The notes below the pieces were generated by a model, which saw only the letters and a program-made list of their open reading frames with translations, searched no databases and had not been told where the DNA came from. DNA of 64,000 bases. Source: Pseudopithomyces maydicus. Taxonomy: Eukaryota > Ascomycota > Dothideomycetes > Pleosporales > Didymosphaeriaceae. Shown piece by piece: positions 10,835 to 22,468 of this stretch; position 1 is the stretch's first letter, and every line of letters starts with the position of its first letter. The position numbers and the translations under genes were made by a program. Location of the stretch: the NCBI GenBank assembly GCA_026873275.1, contig JANTUC010000007.1, positions 1,984,001 through 2,048,000 of the forward strand, read 5' to 3'.

Positions 10835-13813
10835 ATGTCCACTCCTGTTGAGCGTCCAGAGCCAACATATGCGATGGACAGCTCGACCCACATATCATCA
10901 CCCACCACCCAGCGGCAGCGATCTTCCGACGACGACGGCACTTACGTAGGCGATGAGTTAAGTCAGCAAAACTCTCACCCGGGTGCCGGAGCAGCTCCTG
11001 AAGTTGGCTCTGTCCCACGCAGAGCACGGGCAACTAGCCACTTGACCGTTGATACTGTCCACCTTGGTCCTTCAGGGTCGGTAAAGTCTCCTTCACAGAA
11101 CCGCGAACAGGCTAGTCGTCTGGACGATGACCTGGCCATGCTGCAGGTCGAAAGACAAATATCCAATGCCGAAGGCCTGGAAAGGGGGCATTCTACCACG
11201 CGCTCCATGCGAAGAACGCGGTCACGCCGGGAGGAGCCCGAGGACGAATTCGATACGGCTACGAACCCATTGCATGAGAGGACGGCAATCTACAAACCCC
11301 CGGAGAACCCATCCACCAAATTCTCGCGATTTTTCAAGAAGGTCCACAATTCAAGTTGGCTGGTTCGCTACTTCACGTACATCACCCCATTGGTCTTGAT
11401 CATCTTGATTCCGTTGCTCCTTGGAGCGCTGCTTTTCAAAGATGCTTCTGTTGGTGGTGTCAAAATGGTGTGGTTCTGCATATGGCTCATGATTATTTGG
11501 TTGACACTTTGGGCTGGCAGATTGCTAGCCAAGTGTCTACCATGGCCCATTGGCCTTGTTTCAAGTTTGTTCACCAACAACAGCAAGAAATGGCGGGACA
11601 TGGGTAAACAACTCGAACTTCCTGCCACACTGTTCTTCTGGTTCCTCGCCATCGAAATCTCTTTCCTCCCAACAATGCAGAATCACCACACCAATGGAGT
11701 CAAAGATACGAAGCGCTGGGAACGCATTCTCAACAAGATTCTTGTCTCATTCCTAGTTGGAATGACGCTAAACTTCATCGAAAAAATCATAATCCAACTT
11801 ATTGCTATCAGTTTTCATTTGCGCACGTACGCCGACAGGATTGAACTGAACAAGTTTCAAATCGGCAGTTTGGCAAAACTTTACAAGTATTCCAAGGAGA
11901 TGATCATGATGGAAGATTCTGAATTCGAAGCCAAAGATGGTTTACCGGCTGGTGCCCGTACCCCTGGTCAATATATCAAGGAAGCGCAGAAGAATACGAA
12001 AGAAGCCTTCAGCAAGTTTGGAGATATCGCTGGAAAGGTTGCTGGCGATTTTACAGGTCGCCAAGTCACAAACAGCAACCACCCGAATCAGGTCATATTG
12101 GCGCTTCTCAGTAGCACAGCAGGCAGTCAGATTCTCGCCAGACGACTGTATCGAACCTTCGCTAGACCAGAAACCGAGACAGTTCATTCAGATGATCTGA
12201 AGAACGCTTTCGATAACAACGACGAGGCGGACGCAGCATTTTCCATGTTCGACAAAGACATGAATGGAGATATTTCAATGGAAGAGTTGGAGGCTGTCTG
12301 TGTTGAGATCGGTCGCGAGCGCAAATCCATTACTGCATCGCTGAAAGATCTTGACTCTGTAGTCAGCAAGCTCGACGATGTATTTCTTTTCATTGTCATC
12401 GTCATCACTATCCTTGTTTTCATCTCACTCATTTCCACCTCCGCTGCGGGCGTCCTCACTTCCGCTGGATCAACTGTCCTTGCCTTGTCTTGGCTCTTCT
12501 CTGCCACCGCACAGGAATTCCTGCAATCCCTCATCTTTGTATTCGTTAAACATCCTTTCGACGTCGGAGACCGCGTTACCATTTATGGTAATACGGGTGC
12601 TGCCGGCCTTGGCGACGACTACTTCGTTAAAGAGATTGCTTTGCTGTATACCGAGTTCAAGAAGATGGAGGGCCACGTCGTTCAGGCGCCAAACAGCTAT
12701 CTGAACGGACTGTTCATCCTCAATCAACGCCGTTCGGGTGCTCTTGCGGAGGCAGTACCTGTCATCATCAAATTTGGCACCACTCTCGAGCAGATCGATT
12801 CACTCCGCAGACGCTTGCTCGAGTTTGTCACAGCCGAAAAGCGAGAGTATGGATCCAACATTCTCACGGAGCTCAGACAAGTCACCGAGGTTCACTCACT
12901 TACTCTTAACGTCGTTTTCTTCTACAAGTCCAACTGGCAGAACGAGTTGCTCCGCCTCCAACGCCGCAACAAGTTTATTTGCTGTCTGATGGTTTCCATG
13001 CAAGAGTGCGGTATCGAAGGACCCCGTATGCGCTTCCCTGGCCAGAAGGAGTCCTTCCCCGTGTACATGCAGAATCTACCTCACCAGGCCACACCCGGTG
13101 TTGGTCACAATGGCACTCCTGACAACCCTGGCGGCTTCCTCCACAATCAGTCCCAGGAAGAATCCATCGTGCCTGCTGCTATGGATGGCCCACCTGAAGC
13201 TACTGGAAGTGTTCCCGGCAGACGTGAATCTATCCTTCGTACTGGTAGCCGCGCTCGCGGCGAGTCGATGGCAGCTATGGGACGTCGTGTCGACTTTTCC
13301 CTTGGTATGAAAGATGTCAACTTTGCCGAAATCCCCGGCGACGTCTTTGAAGAACGTGATAGCGTTGCACGCGAAAGGGCAACTGTGATCAGAGTCACCT
13401 CTCCGTCTCGCCACTCACAGGACCGCCGCTCATCTAACGAGGGTGCTCGTTCCACTTCGATCTCCTCCAGGCCCAGCCAGCAACAGGGCCGTCTCCAGCG
13501 TGTCAACACGGACAGTAGCCAAGCGCGCGAGCGAAGCAACCACAGGAACCGTTTCTTCGGCCGTAGTCGTCACCGCGGTGCCGACGAGGAGGCCGCCATG
13601 GCGGACATTCCCGAGAGCGATTCCAACGATAGCAAAGAGAAGCTCGATCCTCGCTCTGGCCTTATCAGTCCGCGAGCCGTAAGGTCGAGTGCCGAGGAGG
13701 CGCGACCGATTCACAGCTCCGGCGCTCTCCGCGACGTTGACGATTTGGATCATGCGTTCCAACCTCCGAAGCGATCACAGACGGAAAATTTTGAGATGAG
13801 GCGTTTCCATTAG
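10835..13813 (+). CDS. EF-hand mechanosensitive channel of the MscS family (Msy1/Msy2-like)
   Basis: Predicted cation/anion channel opened by membrane tension; fission-yeast Msy1/Msy2 sit in the ER or cortical ER and control Ca2+ during hypo-osmotic swelling. One uninterrupted frame of 992 residues. Residues 1-175 are polar and Arg/Ser-rich. Hydrophobic segments lie near 180-200, 211-232, 262-281, 303-328, 517-536 and 542-570. A complete EF-hand loop, DKDMNGDISMEE, sits at about 473-484 with all ligand positions acidic or Asn plus the central Gly. The pore helix and beta domain follow (SWLFSATAQEFLQSLIFVF, then HPFDVGDRVTI). The last 270 residues are Ser/Arg-rich and likely cytosolic and regulatory. 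It lies divergent from the SMP stress gene. Confidence 0.92.
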   Translation: MSTPVERPEPTYAMDSSTHISSPTTQRQRSSDDDGTYVGDELSQQNSHPGAGAAPEVGSVPRRARATSHLTVDTVHLGPSGSVKSPSQNREQASRLDDDLAMLQVERQISNAEGLERGHSTTRSMRRTRSRREEPEDEFDTATNPLHERTAIYKPPENPSTKFSRFFKKVHNSSWLVRYFTYITPLVLIILIPLLLGALLFKDASVGGVKMVWFCIWLMIIWLTLWAGRLLAKCLPWPIGLVSSLFTNNSKKWRDMGKQLELPATLFFWFLAIEISFLPTMQNHHTNGVKDTKRWERILNKILVSFLVGMTLNFIEKIIIQLIAISFHLRTYADRIELNKFQIGSLAKLYKYSKEMIMMEDSEFEAKDGLPAGARTPGQYIKEAQKNTKEAFSKFGDIAGKVAGDFTGRQVTNSNHPNQVILALLSSTAGSQILARRLYRTFARPETETVHSDDLKNAFDNNDEADAAFSMFDKDMNGDISMEELEAVCVEIGRERKSITASLKDLDSVVSKLDDVFLFIVIVITILVFISLISTSAAGVLTSAGSTVLALSWLFSATAQEFLQSLIFVFVKHPFDVGDRVTIYGNTGAAGLGDDYFVKEIALLYTEFKKMEGHVVQAPNSYLNGLFILNQRRSGALAEAVPVIIKFGTTLEQIDSLRRRLLEFVTAEKREYGSNILTELRQVTEVHSLTLNVVFFYKSNWQNELLRLQRRNKFICCLMVSMQECGIEGPRMRFPGQKESFPVYMQNLPHQATPGVGHNGTPDNPGGFLHNQSQEESIVPAAMDGPPEATGSVPGRRESILRTGSRARGESMAAMGRRVDFSLGMKDVNFAEIPGDVFEERDSVARERATVIRVTSPSRHSQDRRSSNEGARSTSISSRPSQQQGRLQRVNTDSSQARERSNHRNRFFGRSRHRGADEEAAMADIPESDSNDSKEKLDPRSGLISPRAVRSSAEEARPIHSSGALRDVDDLDHAFQPPKRSQTENFEMRRFH

Positions 13814-14707
13814 GGGTGGTGAGCTGGCTTTTGTAATCTTACATTCCTTTTCTTTTCTTTAATTTTCTCCTTTGACGTTTGGTCACAACATAGATTTTAT
13901 AGAGCAGTGCAGGCATGGCGAGCGAGTTATTCTGGCGCTGAGTCCCAGTGCTGTAAAAGTGGCGGGCTACGATTCTCTTTTGTTGCATCAATAGCATAAC
14001 TGAACAGAAGTTCACTATTCAATTTATGGCACAGCCTACACGTAAAAATTATTGCGTTGACATGAAATATGCTTATCATGAGTGAATGCGCTTCTGTATT
14101 GGGGATGGCCAGGATTACTTTTAACAATGAGGAGTGGCTCCTCAGGCGTGCGGACGAGAGGCGGACAACTTTTCTCGGGTTTGATAGATTGATGCGTCGA
14201 CAAAGCCTCAAGCAATGTCACCGGCGTGTTCCCATTCGAGGCATAACATGGTATTCACGTCAACTCTTGTGAACCGGGTATAGCTATGGTGCTGCGTACG
14301 GGTAGCCTCTCGTGCTTCCTCCGTATCTGTTTTTCTTAAGACCCAGAGTGACTTGATGAACCGTGGAATGTGGCATTATTGATATTTAGATTGACGATGT
14401 CAACTCAAAGTTTCACGTTATCCAGGTACAGACTGCATTGACGCGCTTGAAGCACATTAGAGTTCTGAAAGCTCCGCTTCGCCTTGCATGCGGCGGGTAA
14501 AGAGCAATAGCCTTGGGTCCAACCAATCACGTGCAGCGCCCCTACGCGATGGCCATTGCGCGCCCACTAGACCAAACAATGCTGTGCCCCACCAAGTCCA
14601 CACCGCTTCGTCGCATAACGGCAGTACACGACAAACACCCCCAGACTACGTCTGTTCGACCCTTTTTTCGCCCGTCTGTTTGATACAGCGCGAACACAAT
14701 ATCCATC
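13814..14707. other. intergenic, alpha-tubulin promoter side
   Basis: Contains a T-rich 3' flank of the channel gene (13840-13880) and the upstream region of alpha-tubulin. I see no reliable ORF; the small frames near 14500-14860 overlap the tubulin start and its first intron. Confidence 0.5.
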
Positions 14708-16448
14708 ATGCGAGGAGAGGTACGTATACCGCCCACAGCTTCCATTGTTTACAATCGACGAGCCGAAGGAGGGGCGCATCCCCTGGCTGCCCTCGAGTCC
14801 GTCTCGACTCTTCTCGGCGAGCAATTGATGGCGTGCCGTGGTCGGAGGTCAATTGACGTGTCGGAGCTTTGCTGACCATCCCATTTCTACAGATCTGCCA
14901 TCTTCACATCGGCCAGGCCGGTGTCCAGCTCGGTAACAGCGCCTGGGAGCTGTACGCGCCCTCCACCCGTCACCGTATACGTATGCCCGCCGAATCGACT
15001 GACCGGTCCCTAGGTACCTGCTTGAGCACGGCCTGAAGGCTGACGGTCGTCCTGACCCTGACGCGAAGGACGTTGCTGAGGGTGGTTCTTACGAGACCTT
15101 CTTCACTGAGACCGGAAGCGGAAAGTACGTGCCGCGCTCCATCTTCGTCGACTTGGACCCGTCTCCGATCGACGAGATCCGCACCGGCGCCTACCGCCAG
15201 CTCTACCACCCTGAGCTCTTGGTTAGCGGCAAGGAAGATGCTGCCAACAACTATGCTCGCGGTCACTACACCATTGGCAAGGAGATGGTCGACACTGTCG
15301 TCGAAAAGATTCGACGCGTCGCCGGTAGGATCTAGCGTATTTAATGGATACGAGGCCGTGCCACTGACATTTACAGACAACTGCTCGTCGCTCCAGGGTT
15401 TCCTGATCTTCCACTCGTTCGGTGGTGGAACCGGATCTGGATTCGGTGCTCTCCTCCTTGAGCGTCTTTCTACCGACTACGGCAAGAAGTGCAAGCTCGA
15501 GTTCGCCGTGTACCCTGCACCTCGCGTGTCGACATCCGTCGTTGAGCCGTACAATGCTGTTCTCTCCACCCACAGCACTATCGAGAACTCCGACTGCACG
15601 TTCCTCGTCGACAACGAGGCTGTGTACGATATTTGCCGTCGCAGCTTGGATATCCCCCGCCCTAACTACGAGCACCTCAACCGCTTGATTGCCCAGGTTG
15701 TCAGCTCCATTACATCCAGCTTGCGATTCGATGGTGCGCTCAACGTTGATCTGAACGAGTTCCAGACCAACTTGGTCCCGTACCCCCGTATCCACTACCC
15801 GCTCATCAGCTACGCGCCTGTCGTTTCGGCCAAGAAGAGCTCACACGAGAGCTTCAAGGTCTCTGACTTGACCTTCCAGTGTAAGTTACGCAGGATCTGC
15901 ACCAGAAACTCTTGCTGATAGGACCAGGCTTCGAGCCCAACAACCAGATGGTTGTGTGTGACCCGCGCAATGGAAAGTACATGGCTGTTGCGCTGCTGTA
16001 CCGCGGTGACATCGTTCCCCGTGACTGCACCGTGGCTGCTGCCGCTCTCAAGGCCAAGTCGTCGTTCAACCTTGTTGAATGGTGCCCTACTGGTTTCAAG
16101 CTCGGCATCAACTACACCAAGTAAGTGCAACAGCCTGAAAACTAGCTCGTATATTTTGCTAATTGATCCAAAAGGCCCATCAGCCCACCCGGAAGCGAGC
16201 TCGCCTCCGTCGATCGCAGCGTGTCTATGCTTAGCAACACCACCGCCATTGCCGAAGCTTGGTCTCGTCTTGACCACAAGTTCGATCTCATGTACTCCAA
16301 GCGTGCTTTCGTTCACTGGTACGTTGGTGAGGGTATGGAGGAGGGCGAGTTCTCCGAGGCTCGTGAGGATTTGGCTGCGTTGGAGAAGGACTACGAGGAG
16401 GTTGCCAGCGACGGTCTGGAGGATGAAGTCGAGGAGGGCGAGTACTAG
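14708..16448 (+). CDS. alpha-tubulin
   Basis: Subunit of the microtubule heterodimer. Six exons: 14708-14719 (12 nt, four codons), 14893-14951, 15014-15324, 15377-15880, 15928-16120 and 16175-16448. They close exactly on 450 residues, the family length. The first exon encodes MRGE and is followed by a 173-nt intron, the longest here; the other four are 47-62 nt. Diagnostic motifs are the N-terminal GQAGVQLGNSAWELY, the nucleotide-binding GGGTGSGFG glycine loop, and the acidic tail ending EEGEY with a C-terminal Tyr. The N-terminal residues CHLHIGQAG fit fungal alpha- rather than beta-tubulin. Every splice junction keeps a conserved tubulin stretch intact, so the model is secure. Confidence 0.97.
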
Positions 16449-16766
16449 ACAACGATATACCCTTGGAGGCACCGCTATGTATGATGCCTCAGTTAGAGCA
16501 TCATTGCAGGCCCAAGTGTTGGCAGTCTAAGTGTAAAGTTGGTTTGAGGTTCAGATAAATTGAAACATCAAAACTAGCTTCCATTATTTCCAATATCAGC
16601 CACGGTGCCTAGTTACTTCATGATTCTTTGGTACGCTTGAACGTTGGGCTATGGAAAGCGCCGAGGCGTCCTGGGATCGCGTCACCGCACAGGCCCGAGC
16701 TAAAGCACCATCGCGGAGCTTCCCCGCATTCCAGCACAATCTTTCCACTCGTCACAATCCGAGAAC

Positions 16767-18236
16767 ATGTTTAGTCTTCCTTCTTTCAAGCTCCCGGCGT
16801 TCCTGACATCGGACGGTAAGCAGTATACGTCCATTGACATAGCTCCTGTCCAGACACACGATGTCGAAACAGCCGCGGAGAAGCGCCCGCGAACGCTGAA
16901 GCACCTGCTCAAGGCAAACCACGCAAACCACTCGATCATATACCACGACCTACGTTTCCACAACCACGCACCACACGTGAGCGTAATCGAAGGCACTTGC
17001 ACATTTAGCTGCTAAGCTTGCATGTCAGATTCTGGGTTCGGCATACATCCTGGGCGGAACGGCGGAGCACTTGAACGACATATACGAGAAAGAGTCGGAG
17101 GAGCTAGAGCCATGGCACGACTCACCTGGAGAGATATCGAAAGAGGACTGGCGAGATTTTCTGGGAAAGCGAGAGTATGGTGCGGTGTGGTGTAGGCTGG
17201 ACTGTGCTGATGAGTCGCAGATACCAGCGAGCTTTCGTCGACTTTTTCGAGGACCAGTTAGTTGCGAAGCGATACGATTGGAAGGCTCTCTTGGACGAGT
17301 ACATGTTTGAGGGGAAAGAGCCGTTGATCAATAGTCTGATCTCAGGATGTGCGTATGAGCATGTTGGATGTGGCATTTGTACTGACGAGCATTTAGTGGC
17401 TCATCCGCTCATTCACCTTGGGTACGCCTACGAACTCGATTCAAGAACGGTTGCCATCGAAGCACTGGCATTGGGCACCTGCTTCTACAGCTCCCTCCAC
17501 CGATACTTCGACGACCCGAAATACACGAAACCGAGCCCTATCCAATCCAAGTCGCTTCTAGACATCTTACAACAAGTAAGGAAGGATAAAAGATTTGACG
17601 GTCTATATGAGAAGCGGAGCGGCGACATCACCAAAGTGCTTGGGGAGCGCGAAGATGCGTTTTTGGAATACTGGAATGCGTGGGAACTCACAGATCCCAA
17701 GAACCAGTTTGAGGAGTCGCAGCAAGCCGCAGCGGCAATACTGGTTGGGACGGAGGCAGCAGAAGATTCCCGGTTTGACTTCTTCTTCGTCCACGCGCTG
17801 ACGTCGTCCAACGCGGTGCGGTTGCTTCTGCCCGTGATTCCCGCCAAGTTCCACATCAGCCTGGTCCGGCAGTGGTGGTTCTTCACGCTCGCCGTGTACA
17901 TTGCGCAGACACGCCCAGAGATCGAGCTTGGCCGGATCAACGGGTATAATGTCCAAGGCAGAAACTGGAAATTTGTCCTGGACAAGGCACTAAACTCATC
18001 ACATTCGCTCGATGCACATTTTGTGAAGGGTAAGTTTATCCAAAATTAGGCGTGGGTGATTAAGCAAGCTGACGATGGCAGCACTACGATCACTCAAGGT
18101 TGCGTCGGAAACGTGGGGCGACGAGGAGCAGTTCTACCTCAAAGCAGCGGTCCAATTTGCAGAGGAGTTTACGCGCTGGGGAGGGTTCGAAACGACCGAG
18201 GATGACGTCGTGTATGCGTATCCCGAATTACTGTAG
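16767..18236 (+). CDS. questin-oxidase-like protein (DUF4243 family)
   Basis: Member of the questin oxidase-like family, whose studied members (GedK; AflY in aflatoxin synthesis) carry out Baeyer-Villiger-type ring opening of anthraquinones. Most homologues are uncharacterised. Five exons: 16767-16976, 17029-17174, 17221-17348, 17397-18029 and 18082-18236, giving 423 residues. Intron 3 is 48 nt and in frame, so a plain ORF reads through it. Supporting stretches are ILGSAYILGGTAEHL, REYQRAFVDFFEDQ, the GLAHPLIHLGYAYEL box containing two His, and FFFVHALTSSNAVRLLLPV. It has no signal peptide. Neither neighbour (alpha-tubulin, erdS) is a secondary-metabolite gene, so there is no sign of a cluster, and the substrate cannot be inferred. 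Confidence 0.87.
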
Positions 18237-19342
18237 ATCAAAGCCATGAATACGATGATCTTGGGGGAGCAGAATCAGGGCAAAGTGTGGAAATGACGAC
18301 GGTGAGACTAGGCATTGTCTCAGGAGCAGATGCGCTGGTCCCATAGGCGGTGGAGGAGAGGTTCCAGACTTTATTAGATGGAGCAATTAAGATGAGTCTC
18401 ACACAGTGCATGTTGGCGGATGGTGCTAGGGCTGGGGGCAGGTAAACATGTGGCACAGGCACAGACACAGGCCACAGGCTGCAGGCATGCGCATGCGGGT
18501 TTTCCTCGATGCGACGCGGAAGCCGGGATCGCGCAGGCAGGGACCGGTCGGCGACATCTCAGTCATCGCGATTCCGTCCGTACAGTTCAGCAGAATTGCA
18601 GTCTAGCAGGCAGTAGACGGGCAGTAGGCGGGCGCTAGGGATGGTGGGCGCTGCATGACGGACAGGCTTGGGAAAGCTTCAGAGAGCTTCGGTACTTTCT
18701 GGGGCGTCTCGCGCGTACTTGGTCCCCGAGCGACTTGCTCGAACCGGAAACCAACGGCATGTGTCAGCAAGGCGCGCCTGAGTAAACGACCACAGCGGCC
18801 AGTGGGAGATGCAGCGTGGCGCCTGCACTTGGGAGGCGACCGGCGCGCAGGCAGCAAAAAGGGTCTGCTGCCCCTCCTAGGGCGCTGAATTGTGTCCTCA
18901 GACGCGCTTTTGCAGATTCCCGCACCCTTCAGCGTGTTTGCCCGTGAAGATTGAAGAGTGGCTATTTCGCCTGACGTCGCGTTGACGTATTGCCGCACGC
19001 GTAGCACCGAAGCAAGCAAGCAGGCTAACCTGCTCTACACCCATTCCGTGGCCTGCCATCGCTTTCGGCCAGGCGCACCCACGAAAAGCGAGCCTTTCGT
19101 CATTAGAAATCGCCGTGTGGCCCGCACAGATTCAGTCGCCCTGCAGGAAGGGAAAGGGAGCCAGAGCCCAACGATATTTCATATCCCGGGGTGCCGCAAC
19201 CAACTTGGAAAGCTCATTGACACTTCCCTTTATCTGTGCCCGCACCAACCCCCGCGAGGCGCTGAGTACCCCGCCACCACGGCCGCAATTGCCCATCGCC
19301 AGCTGAACCCAGTCACGGCAGCTGTGTGAATACCTGCCCACC
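18237..19342. other. intergenic upstream of erdS
   Basis: About 1.1 kb of GC-rich, repeat-poor DNA. The frames here are shadows or extensions of the antisense frame of erdS. I see no domain, RNA gene or clear TATA box. Confidence 0.5.
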
Positions 19343-22300
19343 ATGTCGCTCAAGAAGGTCTTGGGCAAGCTCAAGACGGGCACCCACAGCAACCCCGCCT
19401 CCGACGACGAGAGCGGCGGCGTCAAGTCGCCCCGCGCTGCCTCCACCGCCAACGGCGGCACCGCCTCCCCAGATCCTCCGGCGTCTTCGCCCACCGGCCC
19501 AGCGGTGAGTTCAAGCGCGGCATTGACAGCCCGGCCGCGGGGCCGCTGTCGCCCGCCGACAGCAGGACGAGCGTAGACAAACACTCCAAGAACGACAGCG
19601 GCATCTTCCACCGCCGCACCGACAGCCCGAGCCGCAGCGGCACCTTCAAGTCGAGCCACCACCGCTCCGGCTCCCGCACCACCCACTCGCCCATCCGCGC
19701 CGTCCGGGAGAAGCTGCACATCGGCCAGGACTCCTCCAGCGACGGCGACACCCCGCTCAACCGCGATGGCGAGCCCATGTCCAAGAACCAGCTGCGAAAG
19801 CACGAGAAGCAGGCACAGCAGGAAGAGCGCCGCCAGGAGGTGCTCCAGAAAGAAAAGGAGATCGAGAAGAGGCGGAAGGAGATGGAGGCTCAAGCCGACG
19901 CAGAGCTCACACCCGAGCAGAAGGCCAAGTACGGCCTGGTGCCGGCCAACAGCTATGCCGGCGAAGTCAAGAACCAAGTACGCATGAAGATCATGGATTT
20001 CACTGCAAATGACGTGGGCAAGGAGGTAGTTTTCCGCGCGAGAATCCACCACCTGAGAAAGATGAGTTCCAAGTTTGTCTTCTTTGTCTTCCGCCAGCAA
20101 CTCGCTACCATCCAGGGTCTGCTCGTCGAACATGCGGATATCTCCAAGTACATGCTCTACTGGGCTGAGCATCTCGAGGCTGAGAGCGTCGTGCTCGTCA
20201 GGGGTATCCTCCAGGCACCAAACAACAAGCAGGGCGACGTCACTGGCGCCACCATCCACGATATCGAGGTCGCCGTTCACGATCTCCATGTCGAGGCTGC
20301 TGTTACTGAGCACCTCCCATTCAACGTTCACGAGGCTGAAGTCACCCAAGCCGAAGTGGACGAGGAGATTGCACGTGCTGATCACAAGGAGGGCCAGACT
20401 CGCGTCAGGATCAGTGATCGAACGCGTCTGAGCAACCGTGTCATCGATCTGCGGACGACGGCTTCGCAGGGTATCTTCCGCATCCAATCCGGTATCTGCA
20501 ATCTCTTCCGTGCCCAGTTAGATTCTGAGGGTTTCATCGAGATCCACACCCCCAAGCTCCAGGGCGGCGCGACCGAGTCTGGTGCTAGCGTGTTCAAGGT
20601 TGAATACTTTGGCCGCGGCGCTTTCCTCGCCCAGAGTCCCCAATTGGCCAAGCAAATGTGCATATCGGCCGATTTTGGTAGGGTATACGAAATTGGTGCC
20701 GTCTTCCGAGCGGAGAACAGTAATACCTACCGCCACTTGACCGAATACACGGGTCTGGATTTGGAAATGTCAATTGACGAACACTACCATGAAGTTCTTC
20801 GTGTGCTGGATCGCACGTTCAAGAACATCTTCAAGGGCATTTACGACCGTTACCGCCCAGAAATCGAAGCCGTCAAGAAGCACTTCCCTCATGAGGATCT
20901 TGTCTGGCTGGATGAGACACCCATCATTCCCTTCGCTGAAGGTATCCGCATGCTGAATGAGTCTGGCTGGAGGGATGATAACGGCAACCCATTGGACGAG
21001 AATGAAGACATGGGTACGCGGGACGAGGTACAACTTGGTCGTGTCATCAAGGAGAAGTTGGGTACGGATTACTACATCCTGGACAAGTTCCCGACCAACG
21101 CACGACCATTCTATGCTATGCCAGACCCCAACGACTCTAACCTTACCAACTCGTTTGATATCTTCCTTCGAGGCCAGGAAATTCTCAGCGGTGGTCAACG
21201 TATCCATGACGCAGGGATGCTCCTGGAGAAGATGAACCGACTGAAGGTGGACCCCCAGACCATGGAAGAGTATATTCAAGCCTTCCAATGGGGTGCACCC
21301 CACACGGTGGTGGTGGTATCGGTTTGGAGCGTATTCTTATGCTGCTGCTGAACTTGGGTAACATCCGACACGCCTCGCTGTTCCCACGCGATCCCAAAAG
21401 TTTGCCCGAGAAGACTATCATCAAACAGCTTCGTCACCCAGAAGCCAGCACGATGCACCCACCATGGGAAGGCCAGGATCGAGCTGCGGCGAATATCGAT
21501 TTTCAATCCATCCCCAAGCTCATCGCCAACTACGGAGACGCTACAAACACCTCGTGGCTGGAGCCTCGCACCGAGATTTGGCGGGACGATAACACGGGTG
21601 CTGCGGTTGGGTTCGTTCCTCAGGATGGTTTCGCGATCACTGTTGGTGATCCTCTTTGCCACGCAAGCCAATACTTGAAGACGATGACCGGCTACCTCAA
21701 GTACATCAAGAAGGAGCGCAATCTCAAGCCGCTATGGCTCCTTGTCGGCCACGAAGCCGAGGAAGTCCTCGCCACCAAATTCAACTGGCGCACCTTCTCC
21801 GTCGTCGCCGAGCAGCGCGTCGACCCCGCCCACAACCCCGCGCTCAACGACTCAGACGTCCAGCGCAAGGTCCGCCACGCCGAGAAGGAAGGCGTCAAGA
21901 TCACCGACTACGCCATCGGCACGCCCGTCCCCGACGACATGAAGAAGAAGGTCGACGCCCGCGTCGAAGACTGGCTCAAGGGCAGAAAGGGCCGCCAGGT
22001 CCACCTCACAAACATCCACCCCTGGCAGGACGAAGAGCACCGCCAGTACCACGTCGCTCAGACCCCAGATGGCACCATCGCTGCCCTCATCGTCATGGCG
22101 CAGCTCTCCCCGAGCACGGCTGGCAGGTCAAGTACTCGCTCGACTTCCCCGGCGCGCCCTCGGGCTCCATCGAGCACGCCGTGCTGCACGCTATGAAGGT
22201 AGTCGCCCAGGAAGGCGCCACAACGATCACGTTTGGCGGCGGCGCCTCCAGCAAGTTCACCCCTGGCCACAATGTCAAGGGCACGAGGGTGAAGGTCCTG

Positions 22301-22468
22301 TCCCGCGCGTACCATGCCATCGCCACGGAGCTGAAGCTCACGAACAAGACGGAGTTTAGAGAGAAGTTGGGCGCCACCGATGATCCGAGTTATATTTGCT
22401 ATCCGCCGCATGGGCTGGGCCCGATGGCGATTAAGGCCATTTTGAACTTTTTCGAGGACGATGATTAG
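19343..22468 (+). CDS. erdS: ErdS: AspRS-DUF2156 fusion, ergosteryl-3beta-O-aspartate synthase (three apparent frameshifts)
   Basis: Bifunctional enzyme described in Aspergillus: an aspartyl-tRNA synthetase charges tRNA-Asp, and a C-terminal DUF2156 (aminoacyl-tRNA transferase, GNAT-fold) domain moves Asp onto the 3beta-hydroxyl of ergosterol. The start MSLKKVLGKLK is followed by a disordered Ser/Pro stretch and a Lys/Glu helix. The OB-fold lies at about residues 220-320. Class II motif 2 (GAVFRAENSNTYRHLTEY) is near 450 and motif 3 (GGGGIGLERILMLLL) near 655. A DUF2156 domain of about 330 residues (LWLLVGHEAEEVLATKF, ITFGGGASSKFTPGHN) follows. The frame breaks three times, each by -1 and each in a C4 run: 19467-19470, 21298-21301 and 22108-22111. 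With three bases counted back the length is exactly 1042 residues. All conserved blocks are intact, so I read this as consensus error rather than decay. No intron is needed. Confidence 0.9.

Noticed and set aside
19426..19472. A 47-nt intron to explain the first erdS frame change
   Set aside because: The length would fit, but the donor GTCGCC is poor and no branch point is visible; one missing C at 19467-19470 is more economical.
19132..20487. 451-codon open frame on the minus strand
   Set aside because: It lies antisense to the secure erdS reading frame and its composition is that of a GC-rich shadow; no domain or introns.
19343..22468. Programmed ribosomal frameshifting as the cause of the frame breaks
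   Set aside because: Twelve sites in eight unrelated genes lack a common slippery heptamer or downstream structure; a shared technical error is simpler.
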